DNA from: an uncultured Oscillospiraceae bacterium
GTDB taxonomy: Bacteria; Bacillota; Clostridia; Oscillospirales; Oscillospiraceae
DNA: 64,000 nt
Direction: 5' to 3'
NCBI GenBank assembly: GCA_947632005.1
Contig: CANRNU010000004.1
Location: 22,094-86,093 of the forward strand
This document shows, piece by piece, positions 1 to 10,022 of the stretch. How positions within the stretch are numbered: the stretch's first letter is position 1; every line of letters starts with the position of its first letter. Under the pieces are notes generated by a model. That model searched no databases. It saw nothing but the letters and a program-made list of their open reading frames with translations, and had not been told where the DNA came from. The translations under genes were made by a program, and so were the position numbers.

Positions 1-2
1 TG

Positions 3-131
3 TCGGAAGAGCAGCGGGCGACCCTGACGCGGGCGGCGAAGCTGTGCGTCGGCTGGTTCCGGCAGAACGGACTGTATGACCGGCGGATGGAAGAGCAACT
101 GACGGCGATCGGCCTTCGGCTGGATGCCTGA
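3..131 (+). CDS. C-terminal end of an unidentified protein (partial)
   Basis: An open frame enters from the left edge and ends at a TGA at 129-131, giving about 42 residues that finish in ...MEEQLTAIGLRLDA. The piece is helical in character, rich in Arg, Glu and Leu, and has no recognisable motif. It is read as a true gene end because two consecutive intrinsic terminators follow at once on the same strand. The function cannot be judged from this fragment. Confidence 0.55.
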   Translation, partial: SEEQRATLTRAAKLCVGWFRQNGLYDRRMEEQLTAIGLRLDA

Positions 132-161
132 CGCGAAAAATGCGCGGAATGATATAAAAGG

Positions 162-191
162 TCCCCAAAGGGCATGCCTGCCCTTTGGGGA
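162..191 (+). terminator. Hairpin after the first gene
   Basis: TCCCCAAAGGGCA (162-174) and TGCCCTTTGGGGA (179-191) form a perfect 13-bp stem with a 4-nt loop. It is followed by a purine-rich tract rather than a T run, so it may be a repeat hairpin rather than a true terminator. A near-identical hairpin lies at 30893-30922. Confidence 0.6.
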
Positions 192-215
192 GCAGGAAAA
201 AAGATTCTGACCGAT

Positions 216-250
216 GAAAGAGGACCTGCTTTGCAGGTCCTCTTTCATTT
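216..250 (+). terminator. Rho-independent terminator
   Basis: A perfect 14-bp stem (216-229 with 233-246) closes a TTT loop and runs into TTTCATTTTT. This is the likely transcription end for the gene cut by the left edge. Confidence 0.8.
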
Positions 251-342
251 TTAGTCTGCGTTCTCACAGAGGGCCGTTTTCAGCGAAAAAGGGGAATTGT
301 TGACACTTTGAGAGAAAGGCGCGTTTTCACAAATAAGAAAAA

Positions 343-378
343 GCCCCGCAAATACCGAAAACACGGTAATTGCGGGGT
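343..378 (-). terminator. Terminator of the tRNA-Arg transcript
   Basis: On the minus strand a stem built from CCCCGCAATTACCG and its near-complement (343-357 with 364-378) lies 7 bases past the tRNA 3' end. It is followed by a T-rich tract (TTTTTCTTATTT). Confidence 0.75.
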
Positions 379-384
379 TTCCCC

Positions 385-461
385 TGGCACGGCATGAGGG
401 ATTCGAACCCCCGGCCTTCTGGTCCGTAGCCAGACGCTCTATCCAGCTGAGCTAATGCCGC
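385..461 (-). tRNA. tRNA-Arg (anticodon ACG)
   Basis: The minus strand folds into a full cloverleaf of 77 nt: acceptor GCGGCAT with ATGCCGT, a D arm containing AGCTCAGCTGGATAGAGC, anticodon loop CTACGGA with anticodon ACG (read as ICG for CGN arginine codons), and the T loop GTTCGAATC. The discriminator is G and the CCA end is encoded (385-387). It has its own promoter and terminator, so it is a single-gene transcription unit. Confidence 0.95.
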
Positions 462-473
462 TTGTGCCCAAGT

Positions 474-502
474 ATGATAGCATATGCCCGGCCAGATTGC
501 AA
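474..502 (-). promoter_or_regulatory. Promoter of tRNA-Arg
   Basis: On the minus strand TTGCAA (497-502) and TATCAT (474-479) are separated by exactly 17 bp. The start point would fall a few bases upstream of the tRNA 5' end at 461. Confidence 0.7.
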
Positions 503-519
503 GGCTTTTTTGAAACTTT

Positions 520-681
520 TTACAGCCCCAGCGTGCCGGCGATGTTATCGACCACATCGCCCATGGACTTGATGGTCTTGCCGATGTTCATCTTCTTTTT
601 CTTCGGCGACGCCACCATGCCCACCATGGACCCGACCATCAGACCGACGCCCATTCCTTTGACAAACGACATGTTATTCAT
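520..681 (-). CDS. Small glycine/methionine-rich protein, YtxH-like
   Basis: This 53-residue protein reads MNNMSFVKGMGVGLMVGSMV and continues through GMVASPKKKK to an amphipathic tail. It has a hydrophobic Gly-rich segment at about residues 8-25 followed by a Lys cluster. This is the pattern of small single-pass YtxH-like proteins of Firmicutes, of unknown function and thought to sit at the membrane. AGAGGGG lies 6 bases before the ATG. It is divergent from ymdB and downstream of nothing obvious. The family assignment is a resemblance only; the coding call rests on the ribosome binding site and the intact frame. Confidence 0.6.
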   Translation of the reverse strand: MNNMSFVKGMGVGLMVGSMVGMVASPKKKKMNIGKTIKSMGDVVDNIAGTLGL

Positions 682-774
682 GCTTTACCCCTCTTTCTTG
701 TCTCGTTCCCGACTAGTATTTCCCATCCGTTTGTGATATATTTAAGGCAACTGTAAAAAATCGAGGAGACTGCT

Positions 775-1554
775 ATGATCATCAGTGTTCTTGCCGTGGG
801 CGACGTCTGCGGCCAGCCGGGACTCTCCATTTTGGAAAAACGGCTGAAAACCATCCGAAGAGAGAGAGGCATCTCCTTCGTAGTGGTGAACGGAGAGAAC
901 GCCAACGTGGTGGGCGTCACCCCCGACCAGTGCGACCGGATGTTCAACGCCGGGGCCGACGTCATCACCCTGGGCAACCATACCTGGGTCCGCTGGGAGC
1001 TGAAGCCATACCTGGCAGACAATGTGCGGATGGTCCGGCCCATCAACTACGCCCCCCAGTGCCCGGGCCGGGGCTTCGGAATCTACCGGACCCCCTTCGG
1101 GGAGATATGCGTCGTCAATGCCCTGGGCCGCTTTACCCTGGACACCAATACCGACAACCCCTTCGTGGAGGTGGACATGCTTTTGAAGGAGCTGGACCCC
1201 CTGCCGAAGATCATCCTGGTGGACATGCACGCCGAGGCCACCAGCGAGCGCCTGGCCATGGGCTACTTCCTGGACGGACGGGTCAGCGCCGTGTGGGGCA
1301 CCCACACCCATGTGCAGACCTCCGACGCATGCATCCTGCCCGGCGGCACCGGGTATATCAGCGACCTGGGCATGACCGGCGCCAGCCACAGCGTGCTGGG
1401 CATCGACGTGAATCAGTCCATCAACAAGTTCCTGGGAGACCCCCCTATGCGGTATAAGTCCGGAGACGGCGACGGGAAAATGGAGTGCTGCGTGTTCGAC
1501 ATCGACACGGACACCGGCCGATGCGTGAATGTGGAGGCATTGAGAATACTATGA
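775..1554 (+). CDS. ymdB: YmdB family 2',3'-cyclic-nucleotide phosphodiesterase
   Basis: This 259-residue metallophosphoesterase of the TIGR00282 family has the usual length. Di-metal site motifs are visible in order: GDVCGQPG (9-16), VNGENAN, GNHTW, DMHAEATSE and GTHTHVQTSD. Bacillus YmdB hydrolyses 2',3'-cAMP and influences RNA turnover, biofilm formation and sporulation decisions; that role is known from the family, not shown here. GAGGAG precedes the ATG. Its stop overlaps the ATG of the next nuclease gene by 4 bases, so it heads a five-gene operon of nucleic-acid enzymes. A TATATT at 737-742 could be its -10 box, but no good -35 box is seen. Confidence 0.92.
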   Translation: MIISVLAVGDVCGQPGLSILEKRLKTIRRERGISFVVVNGENANVVGVTPDQCDRMFNAGADVITLGNHTWVRWELKPYLADNVRMVRPINYAPQCPGRGFGIYRTPFGEICVVNALGRFTLDTNTDNPFVEVDMLLKELDPLPKIILVDMHAEATSERLAMGYFLDGRVSAVWGTHTHVQTSDACILPGGTGYISDLGMTGASHSVLGIDVNQSINKFLGDPPMRYKSGDGDGKMECCVFDIDTDTGRCVNVEALRIL

Positions 1555-2654
1555 TACGTATCCTGCACGCGGCGGATATGCACCTGGACTCCCCCTTCCA
1601 GGCCATGAGCCGGGACAAGGCCGCCCTGCGGCGGGGGGAGCAGAGGGCTATGCTCTCCCGGATGGCCGCCCTGGTCCGGGATTATGAGGCGGACATCGTC
1701 CTGCTGGCCGGGGACCTGTTCGATGCGGACAGCCACTACTCGGAGACGGCCCGGCTGCTGGAACAGGCCCTGCCCGACCTGGGGGTGCCGGTGTTCATCG
1801 CGCCCGGCAATCACGACTGGTACGGGCCCCGGTCCCCTTGGGCCCGGCTGGATCTGGGAGAAAATGTGCATGTATTCACCCAGGAGAGCATCCAGTGCGT
1901 GGAGCTGCCCGAGCTGAATGCCCGGGTGTGGGGCGCGGCCTTTACGGGGAAATACCGCCGCCCGCCCCTGACGGACTTCCACCGGGAGGAGAAGCCGGAA
2001 ACGGTGGATATCATGGTCCTGCACGGAGAGGTGGGAGACCCGTCGTCTCCCTACGGTCCCATCTCGGCGGCGGATATCGCCCAGAGCGGCATGCACTATG
2101 TGGCGCTGGGCCATCAGCATACCTTCAGCGGCCTGCGCCGGGCGGGCGAGACCTTTTACGCCTGGCCGGGGTGCCCGGAGGGCCGGGGATTTGACGAGAC
2201 CGGCGAAAAGGGCGTACTTCTGGCCGATGTGAGGCAGGATAGCTGTGAGGTCAAACTGATACCCCTTGGCGGCCGGCGGTATGAGACGCTGGCGGTGGAC
2301 CTGACCCAGAGCTGGGACCATGTCCACGCGGTGGAGTCCGCCGTGGGCCGGGACGCCTCCCGGGATATCTACCGGATCACGCTCACCGGCACGCCGGAGC
2401 TGCCGCCGGATACGGCGGCGATGCAGAGCGCCCTGGAGGGACAGTTCTTCGCCCTGGAGCTGCGGGACGAGACCCGTCTGCGCCGGGACGTGTGGGACGG
2501 CCGGGAGGTGCTGAGCCTGCGGGGATTGTATTTGAGCAAGCTCTGGCAGAAGTATGAGAGCGCCCAGAGCGACGCGGAACGGGCAGCCATCGAGCGGGCG
2601 GCGCGGTACGGGCTGCAGGCGCTGGAGGCGGGAGAAGAGCCGGCGGTCGTCTGA
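1551..2654 (+). CDS. DNA repair exonuclease, YhaO/SbcD-like metallophosphoesterase
   Basis: The 367-residue protein starts at the ATG overlapping the ymdB stop (ATGA); an upstream in-frame ATG inside ymdB is unlikely. Calcineurin-like phosphoesterase motifs are present: HAADMHLDSP (6-15), LLAGDLFD, APGNHDWYG, LHGEVGD and ALGHQHTF. These match SbcD/Mre11 and especially Bacillus YhaO. The C-terminal part (from about 270) is the accessory region. It pairs with the ATPase encoded just downstream, as sbcD pairs with sbcC, and the complex probably processes DNA ends. YhaO-like is preferred over SbcD because the partner is YhaN-like and short. Confidence 0.85.
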   Translation: MIRILHAADMHLDSPFQAMSRDKAALRRGEQRAMLSRMAALVRDYEADIVLLAGDLFDADSHYSETARLLEQALPDLGVPVFIAPGNHDWYGPRSPWARLDLGENVHVFTQESIQCVELPELNARVWGAAFTGKYRRPPLTDFHREEKPETVDIMVLHGEVGDPSSPYGPISAADIAQSGMHYVALGHQHTFSGLRRAGETFYAWPGCPEGRGFDETGEKGVLLADVRQDSCEVKLIPLGGRRYETLAVDLTQSWDHVHAVESAVGRDASRDIYRITLTGTPELPPDTAAMQSALEGQFFALELRDETRLRRDVWDGREVLSLRGLYLSKLWQKYESAQSDAERAAIERAARYGLQALEAGEEPAVV

Positions 2655-2679
2655 AGGACCTGAAGGAGAGAAAGAGAAT

Positions 2680-4647
2680 ATGATCATAAAGAAAATGACG
2701 GCATGGTTCGGGGCGCTGGAGGGGAAGAGCCTGGAGCTCCAGAGCGGGCTGAATGTGCTATACGCCCCCAATGAGAGCGGCAAATCCACCTGGTGCGCTT
2801 TCCTGCGGGCCATGCTCTATGGCGTGGATACCGCCCAGCGGGCCAAAAACGGCCAGCAGCCGGATAAGGTCAAGTACCGGCCCTGGAGCGGCTCGCCTAT
2901 GTCCGGCAGCATGGAGATCGAGACGGCAGGCGGCCCGGTGACCCTGCGCCGGTGGACGGAGCGGGCGGCCCAGCCGATGCAGGAGTTTTCCGCCAGCGTC
3001 ACCGGAACGGACGCCCCTGTGCCGGACATGACGGCCGAAGAGGCCGGGCGCATCCTGACGGGCGCGCCCCGGGAGGTCTTTGAACGCAGCGCGTTCATCC
3101 ACCAGTCCGGGCTGGGTCTCACCAATGACCCGGAGCTGGAAAAGCGCTTCGCGGCCATCGTGTCCGCCGGGGATGAGGAGCAGTCCTATACCGAGGCGGA
3201 CAAGCGTCTGCGGGCCTGGATGCGCCGGCGGCGCTCCGGGAGGAAGGGGGCCATCCCTGAGACGGAGGGCGAGATCGCCCGGGTGAAGGGAGAGCTGGCC
3301 CAGACGGATGAGGCGGCCCGGACCGTGGAACGGCTGGACCAGGAGCTGACCCGGGCCCAGGAGGACCAGGCGGAGTTGGTCCGGAAGATGGAGACCGCCC
3401 GGGCGGAGGCCCGGAAAAAAGCCTTGAGCGACCTGGCTGCCGCAAAGGAGGCCGTCGGCGCCGGAGAGGACGCCCTCCGCCAGGCGGAGGAGGACACCTC
3501 CCGCGCGGTGGACGAGCTGAAGGGCACCGCCTTCGGGATCATGGGCCCGGACCGGGCCAGACAGCAGGCACAGACGGATATCGAGCTGGCGGATGACCTG
3601 GCCTCCCAGGCGGATTCCCTGCCCCACCGGTGGCCCATCTTCATCCCGCTGGGCGCGGGGGCGCTGGCCATCATCATCGCGCCGTTCACGGCCATTACAG
3701 CGGCGCTCATCATGGGCGGCGCCGCCCTGCTGTGCATGACGGGGGGCCTGTACTTTTGGTGGAAGAGCGTCGAGAACCGCCGGGACGGCCTGCTGGACAG
3801 GCGGATGGAGATATTGGAGGAATACGGCGTCTCCGACACAGAGGGCGTCCGGAGACAGCTGGGAGAGTATGAAAAGATGTGTCAGAAGGCAAAGGCCGCG
3901 TCTGGCCGGGTGACACAGGCCCAGCGGGAGCTGGAGGAGGCGAAAAAACGCCAGAAGGAGGCGGAGGAACCGGTCCTGAACGGGCTGGACTTTGTCAACG
4001 GCGACAGTGAGGCGGCCAGAGCGTCCCGGGCGGTGACGGCAGGTCAGGCGCGGCTGGACAGGTTGCGGGAGCAGCGGGCCATGGCCGAGGGCCAGGTCCG
4101 GGCCGTGGGAGACCCGGTGGTGCTCCGGTCCGAGCTGGAAGGGCTGGAGGGACGCCGGGAGGAGCTGCTGGCCCAGGAGCAGGCGCTCACCCTGGCGGCA
4201 GATACCCTGGAGCAGGCCGACCTGGGTCTGCGGGAGAAGTTTTCCCCGGTGCTGGCCCAGCGGGCCGCGGAGCTGTTCGGGAAATTGACCGGCGGTCGGT
4301 ACGACGAGATCACCCTGGCCCGGGATCTGTCCGCCAAGGCGAGGCTTGCCGGCGAGGCGGTGGGCTGGGAGAGCGATTACCTGTCCCAGGGCGCGCGGGA
4401 CCAGCTGTATCTGGCCCTGCGGCTGGCGGTGTGCGAGCTGGTGCTGCCCCCGGAGCAGGCGTGCCCCATCATCCTGGATGACGCCCTGGTGGCCTTCGAC
4501 CAAAAGCGCATGGAGCGGGCGTTGGACATGCTGAAGGAGCTGGCGGATGAGCAGAAGCGGCAGGTGCTGCTGTTCACTTGCCATGAGAGGGAGCTGGAGC
4601 ACTTTGCCGGTGACGACGCTGTGGCAAAGATAACCCTGGGAGCATAA
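2680..4647 (+). CDS. YhaN-like AAA ATPase of SMC/Rad50 type
   Basis: The start is the ATG at 2680, preceded by AAGGAGAG; this gives 655 residues. Residues 1-100 hold the Rad50-type N lobe with Walker A NESGKST. The C-terminus has the signature and Walker B regions (YLSQGARDQLYLALRLAVCE, then ILDDALVAFD). Between them are Glu/Arg/Ala-rich coiled coils interrupted by two adjacent hydrophobic segments (about 355-395), so the arm may be membrane-anchored as in YhaN. It is shorter than Bacillus YhaN (about 960), mainly in the coiled coil. It is the expected partner of the YhaO-like nuclease and lies in the same operon. Confidence 0.85.
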   Translation: MIIKKMTAWFGALEGKSLELQSGLNVLYAPNESGKSTWCAFLRAMLYGVDTAQRAKNGQQPDKVKYRPWSGSPMSGSMEIETAGGPVTLRRWTERAAQPMQEFSASVTGTDAPVPDMTAEEAGRILTGAPREVFERSAFIHQSGLGLTNDPELEKRFAAIVSAGDEEQSYTEADKRLRAWMRRRRSGRKGAIPETEGEIARVKGELAQTDEAARTVERLDQELTRAQEDQAELVRKMETARAEARKKALSDLAAAKEAVGAGEDALRQAEEDTSRAVDELKGTAFGIMGPDRARQQAQTDIELADDLASQADSLPHRWPIFIPLGAGALAIIIAPFTAITAALIMGGAALLCMTGGLYFWWKSVENRRDGLLDRRMEILEEYGVSDTEGVRRQLGEYEKMCQKAKAASGRVTQAQRELEEAKKRQKEAEEPVLNGLDFVNGDSEAARASRAVTAGQARLDRLREQRAMAEGQVRAVGDPVVLRSELEGLEGRREELLAQEQALTLAADTLEQADLGLREKFSPVLAQRAAELFGKLTGGRYDEITLARDLSAKARLAGEAVGWESDYLSQGARDQLYLALRLAVCELVLPPEQACPIILDDALVAFDQKRMERALDMLKELADEQKRQVLLFTCHERELEHFAGDDAVAKITLGA

Positions 4648-4648
4648 G

Positions 4649-5764
4649 ATGGGGGAGAGGCTTGCTTTTGCCGTGCCATGCCTGTTCGGGTTGGAGGGAC
4701 CCTGCGCCGAGGAACTGCGGCGGATGGGGCTTTCAGACGTCCGGGCGGAAAATGGCCGGGTGCGCTTCTCCGGGGACATGGCGGACTGCGCCAGGGCCAA
4801 TGTCCGGCTGCGGACCGGGGAGCGGGTGCTGCTGCGGCTGGGAGCTTTTGCGGCCGGGAGCTTTGACCAGCTCTTTGAGGGGGTAAAAGCTCTGCCGTTG
4901 GGAGACTTCATCCCCAGGGACGGACAGTTCCCTGTGAGGGGGTATTCCCTGGACTCGGCGCTGCACTCCGTGCCGGATTGCCAGCGGATCATCAAAAAGG
5001 CCGCAGCGGTGAAGCTGGGGCAGACGCACCATGTCCAGTGGCTGCCGGAGAACGGAGCGCTGTATCAGCTCCAGTTTTCCATTATAAAGGATCAGGCGGA
5101 GATCTTCCTGGACACCACCGGCGCGCCGCTTTTCAAGCGGGGCTACCGACCGGGGCATGTGGCCGCGCCGCTGCGGGAGACACTGGCGGCGGCCCTGGTG
5201 GGCTTTGCCCGCTACCGGGGAAGAGACGCCCTGTGGGACCCCTTCTGCGGCAGCGGCACCATCCCCATCGAGGCGGCCCTGATCGCCCGGAACCGGGCCC
5301 CGGGACTTCATCGGACCTTTGCCGCCCAGAGCTGGCAGTTCGTCCCGGCGGCGGTGTGGGACAAGGCGAAGGAGGAGGCCCGGAGCTTGGAATATCCGGG
5401 GCCGTACCATATCTTTGCCTCGGATATCGACCCCAAGGCCGTGGCCCTGGCCAGGGAGAACGCAAAGCGGGCCGGCGTAGAAGTTGACATAACATTCTCT
5501 GTGACCGATGCCAGGACGACTCCCGCCCCCTGGGAAACGGGCGTGATCGTGTGCAACCCGCCCTACGGGGAGCGGATGCTGGAGCGGCAGCAGGCCCAGG
5601 CCCTGTACCGGGACATGGGACGGACCCTGGGGAAGCTGGAGGACTGGAAGCAGTATGTCATCAGTTCCGAGCCGGACTTCGAGCGGCTGTACGGCCGCCC
5701 GGCAGCGAAGCGCCGCAAGCTCTACAACGGCATGATCCAGTGCTATTTGAATATGTACTGGTGA
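4649..5764 (+). CDS. THUMP-domain class I rRNA methyltransferase (RlmL/YpsC family)
   Basis: This 371-residue protein has an N-terminal ferredoxin-like/THUMP region (about 1-160), which binds RNA. A Rossmann methyltransferase domain follows, with SAM motif I DPFCGSGTIPIEAAL (about 193-207), an acidic loop SDIDPKAVALA and the base-flipping motif CNPPYGERM (about 299-307). The NPPY motif points to N2-guanine methylation in 23S rRNA, as for the N-terminal half of E. coli RlmL. The gene starts 1 base after the YhaN-like stop, so translation is probably coupled. The exact target guanine is not predictable. Confidence 0.88.
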   Translation: MGERLAFAVPCLFGLEGPCAEELRRMGLSDVRAENGRVRFSGDMADCARANVRLRTGERVLLRLGAFAAGSFDQLFEGVKALPLGDFIPRDGQFPVRGYSLDSALHSVPDCQRIIKKAAAVKLGQTHHVQWLPENGALYQLQFSIIKDQAEIFLDTTGAPLFKRGYRPGHVAAPLRETLAAALVGFARYRGRDALWDPFCGSGTIPIEAALIARNRAPGLHRTFAAQSWQFVPAAVWDKAKEEARSLEYPGPYHIFASDIDPKAVALARENAKRAGVEVDITFSVTDARTTPAPWETGVIVCNPPYGERMLERQQAQALYRDMGRTLGKLEDWKQYVISSEPDFERLYGRPAAKRRKLYNGMIQCYLNMYW

Positions 5765-5777
5765 GGAAACAAAAACG

Positions 5778-6623
5778 ATGCTGACACCACTTAAGAGAGA
5801 AGAATTTGACAAGTACATAGACTTTGTATACGCTCTGGCCCTGGACCCGGCCCGGTCCGGCTATCCCACCTACACGGACGGGATCAAGACCAGGGCGGAT
5901 TTTGTGGAAAGGTCCCTGCGGGCCTTTGAGCGGGAGAACGAGGACATTCTGCTCTACGAACGGGACGGGGAGACCGCCGGGTGGATACACTATTACCACC
6001 TGGCGGAGGATCAATATCTGGACACCTGCTCCTTCTGCATCGCAGAGGGGATGGCGGACGCCATAGCGGAGTTTACCGCCTTTGCCCGTGGGCATTTTCC
6101 CGGAAGTGAGCTCTATCTGAAATTTCCGGGGGAGAACACCCAGGCGGCAGCGGCGCTGGAGGTCGGGGGCTTTGTCTGCATCGAGCGGGACTTCAACGAC
6201 GTGTTTGAGCTGGACCGTTACGAGTCCCGGCAGCCGGACCCGGACGTGGTGCCGGTGACGAGGGAGAATTTTGACCTTTTCCGCGCTCTCCACGCCCCGC
6301 ACGAGGATATGTACTGGAACTCGGACCGGCTGCTGGCGGACATGGACGAGTGGCGGCTGCTGCTGTATATGCCCGGCGGTGTGCCGGCGGGCGCCCTCCA
6401 GGCCCGGAGGGACAGCGAGATGGGGGAGATATTCGGCATATTCTTCCCCGGGGAGTACGACGCCGGGGCGTACCGGGCGCTGGTGACGGCGGCCCTGAAC
6501 GGGGCCAAGGCCGACGGGGCCGGGTCCATGGTATTTTTCAACGACGCCGAGACGCAAGCCGACGCCCTGGCCATGGGCTTCCGCTGCGTGGGTGAGTACA
6601 TGTGCTACAAAACGCTGCTGTGA
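5778..6623 (+). CDS. GNAT-like N-acetyltransferase
   Basis: The protein has 281 residues and starts 13 bases after the methyltransferase. It looks like two tandem GNAT-like halves: residues 1-140 contain ERDGETAGWIHYYHLAED, and 160-281 contain an acyl-CoA-binding-like stretch around IFGIFFPGEYDAGAYRALVT. The C-terminal strand with GFRCVGEYMCYKTLL is typical of the fold end. The N-terminal half lacks a clear Q/RxxGxG/A loop, so it may be degenerate. The substrate is unknown. It is the last gene of the ymdB operon, and the hairpins of the repeat beginning at 6661 probably stop transcription. Confidence 0.65.
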   Translation: MLTPLKREEFDKYIDFVYALALDPARSGYPTYTDGIKTRADFVERSLRAFERENEDILLYERDGETAGWIHYYHLAEDQYLDTCSFCIAEGMADAIAEFTAFARGHFPGSELYLKFPGENTQAAAALEVGGFVCIERDFNDVFELDRYESRQPDPDVVPVTRENFDLFRALHAPHEDMYWNSDRLLADMDEWRLLLYMPGGVPAGALQARRDSEMGEIFGIFFPGEYDAGAYRALVTAALNGAKADGAGSMVFFNDAETQADALAMGFRCVGEYMCYKTLL

Positions 6624-6660
6624 TCGGCGGAGCGGGAGTTGCCGATGTCAACGCCAGCCC

Positions 6661-6788
6661 AAAGCCTCCCCTTTGCAAGGGGAGGTGCCGAGCGGAGCGA
6701 GGCGGAGGGGTTGTTACTGCGCGGTAGAATCAGAGGAACAATCCCTCAGTCAGCTTCGCTGACAGCTCCCTTTGCACAAGGGAGCCTT
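6661..6788. repeat. Dispersed three-hairpin repeat, copy 1 (family R1)
   Basis: This 128-bp non-coding element carries three hairpins: CCTCCCCTT/AAGGGGAGG (6665-6673 with 6777-independent partner 6677-6685), GTCAGC/GCTGAC (6749-6754 with 6758-6763) and GCTCCCTT/AAGGGAGC (6765-6772 with 6778-6785). It starts AAAGCCTCCC and ends GGGAGCCTT, so the ends are near-inverted. A second copy in the opposite orientation lies at 49915-50038. Between hairpins both copies share GGTGCCGAGCG, GCGAGGCGGAGGGGTTGTT and AACAATCCC. No open frame is present. Confidence 0.85.
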
Positions 6789-6874
6789 CAAAAAGGAGCG
6801 GCTTCGCCGCAATAACTGCTGTTTGTCGGGGTGCTGCGGCGGGGAGGTCTGAGCGGAATGGAGAGAGGATGCAG

Positions 6875-7762
6875 ATGAAGAAGAGACTTACGCAAGCGCT
6901 GCGGACGCTGCGGTGGGGGAATTTCCCGCTGCTGTTTCTGGCCGGGTGCGTGAACGCCTTCGGCGTCACCATCTTTTTGGCGCCGGTGAGACTGTATGAC
7001 AGCGGCATATCCGGTACATCCATCCTCCTGTCTCAGATCACCCCGGAGAGCTGGTCGCTGTCGGTGTTCCTGCTGCTGTTGAACATACCGCTGTTCCTGT
7101 TCGGGGCGAAAAAGCAGGGGGCGGCCTTTACCGTCTACTCCATCTTCGCGGTGGCGGTGTATGCGGGTGCCAGCTGGCTCATCACCGACGTGCTGCCCAT
7201 CGACGTGAGCATGGCGTCGCCTCTGGCGGGACAGGACCTGTTGCTGTGCGCCCTGTTCGGCGGCGTCATATCCGGCGCGGGCAGCGGCCTGACCATCCGC
7301 TGCGGCGGAGCCATCGACGGCATCGACGTCATGGCCGTGATCTTCGCCAAGGGGCTCAACATCACCGTCGGCACCTTCGTCATGATCTATAATGTGCTGC
7401 TGTATGTGGTGTGCGGGTGCGTCATCCACAGCTGGATATTGCCGCTGTACTCCATCGTGACCTACGCGGCGGGACTGAAGACCGTGGACTTTATCGTGGA
7501 GGGCTTCGACCGGTCCAAGGAGGTCATCATCGTGACGGATAAGCCCCGCCAGATCAGCGACGCGCTCATCGAGGCGTTTCAGTGCGGCACCACGAAGATC
7601 GCCGCTGTGGGCGGGTATTCCAACGCGGAGAAGACCGTGATCTATTTTGTGGTGAACCGGTTCCAGATCGCCCGGATGCGGAATATCGTCCACCAGATCG
7701 ACCCCAGGGCCTTTATGACCATCAGCGAGGTGGCGGACGTGTTCAAGAACAACGACCGGTGA
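6875..7762 (+). CDS. YitT family membrane protein
   Basis: The ATG at 6875 (MKKRLTQALR) is preferred over the ATG at 6869, because GAGAGG (6862-6868) would abut the latter but is 6 bases from the former. The product has 295 residues. About five hydrophobic segments (residues 15-190) carry family motifs such as GCVNAFGVTIFLAPVRLYDS, GISGTS and the CGGAIDGIDVMAV loop. A soluble DUF2179 domain (about 215-293) ends in ...FMTISEVADVFKNNDR. Members are inner-membrane proteins of unknown transport role. The gene stands alone between a repeat and a terminator. Confidence 0.88.
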   Translation: MKKRLTQALRTLRWGNFPLLFLAGCVNAFGVTIFLAPVRLYDSGISGTSILLSQITPESWSLSVFLLLLNIPLFLFGAKKQGAAFTVYSIFAVAVYAGASWLITDVLPIDVSMASPLAGQDLLLCALFGGVISGAGSGLTIRCGGAIDGIDVMAVIFAKGLNITVGTFVMIYNVLLYVVCGCVIHSWILPLYSIVTYAAGLKTVDFIVEGFDRSKEVIIVTDKPRQISDALIEAFQCGTTKIAAVGGYSNAEKTVIYFVVNRFQIARMRNIVHQIDPRAFMTISEVADVFKNNDR

Positions 7763-7796
7763 TGGACCGGGGTGCGGGCAGAAAAAACGGATACGC

Positions 7797-7825
7797 GCGG
7801 CGCGGGAAACCCCTTCCCGCGCCGC
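7797..7825 (+). terminator. Terminator after yitT
   Basis: A 12-bp GC-rich stem GCGGCGCGGGAA/TTCCCGCGCCGC (7797-7808 with 7814-7825) with a 5-nt loop is followed by TATTT. Confidence 0.65.
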
Positions 7826-7883
7826 TATTTGGAACCGTACACTCCTATCAAAAAAACCTTGCGAAATTTGTGCACAATGCCAG

Positions 7884-7912
7884 TTGAAGAAACAGGAGAA
7901 CTGGGGTATTAT
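7884..7912 (+). promoter_or_regulatory. groESL promoter
   Basis: TTGAAG (7884-7889) and TATTAT (7907-7912) are separated by 17 bp and sit directly upstream of the CIRCE operator. The transcription start would fall at the left edge of the operator. Confidence 0.8.
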
Positions 7913-7919
7913 AACGGTG

Positions 7920-7946
7920 TTAGCACTCAGAGGCTCGGAGTGCTAA
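7920..7946 (+). promoter_or_regulatory. CIRCE operator (HrcA binding site)
   Basis: A perfect match to the CIRCE element: TTAGCACTC (7920-7928), 9 bases, GAGTGCTAA (7938-7946). HrcA binds this inverted repeat and represses groESL until heat shock; as part of the leader the repeat can also affect mRNA stability. No hrcA gene is in the window. Confidence 0.97.
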
Positions 7947-7987
7947 CACCGTGAAATTTGTATTTACATTTTTAGGAGGCATATACA

Positions 7988-8272
7988 ATGACACTGAAAC
8001 CGTTGGCCGACAAGGTGGTCGTCAAGCGCCTGGAGGCGGAAGAGAAGACCAAGAGCGGCATCTATCTGGCCCCCGCGGCCCAGGAAAAGCCGGAGCTGTT
8101 TGAAGTCGTGGCCGTGGGGCCCGGCGGCATGGTGGACGGCAACGAGGTCAAGATGGAAGTCAAGGCCGGCGACCGGGTCATCACGGGCAAGTACAGCGGC
8201 ACCACCGTCAAGGTGGACAGCGAGGAATACACCATCGTGCGTCAGGGCGATATCCTGGCCATTGTGCAGTAA
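7988..8272 (+). CDS. groES: Co-chaperonin GroES
   Basis: This is a full-length 94-residue GroES. It begins MTLKPLADKVVVKRLEAEEK, has the mobile loop around KTKSGIYLAPAAQEKPE (18-34) and ends GDILAIVQ. It forms the heptameric lid of the GroEL chamber in the cytoplasm. AGGAGG (7974-7979) lies 8 bases before the ATG. It is the first gene of the CIRCE-controlled operon and is followed after 18 bases by groEL. Confidence 0.97.
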   Translation: MTLKPLADKVVVKRLEAEEKTKSGIYLAPAAQEKPELFEVVAVGPGGMVDGNEVKMEVKAGDRVITGKYSGTTVKVDSEEYTIVRQGDILAIVQ

Positions 8273-8287
8273 TTCAGGAGGGTTTGA

Positions 8288-9916
<1,629 letters not shown>

Positions 9917-9936
9917 GAGACAGCCCCAAAAGGAAA

Positions 9937-9968
9937 GAAATACCCCGGCTTTCAAGCCGGGGTATTTC
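9937..9968 (+). terminator. groESL terminator
   Basis: A 14-bp perfect stem GAAATACCCCGGCT/AGCCGGGGTATTTC (9937-9950 with 9955-9968) closes a TTCA loop and is followed by CTTATAAAAA. Confidence 0.85.
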
Positions 9969-10022
9969 CTTATAAAAACCCTGCGGGGCGTTTTGGCGTC
10001 CCCGGCGGAACTGGTCAGGCAT

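Noticed and set aside
385..461. tRNA-Arg as a mobile element boundary
   Set aside because: Both sides hold ordinary terminators and genes, and no integrase or duplicated 3' end is present.
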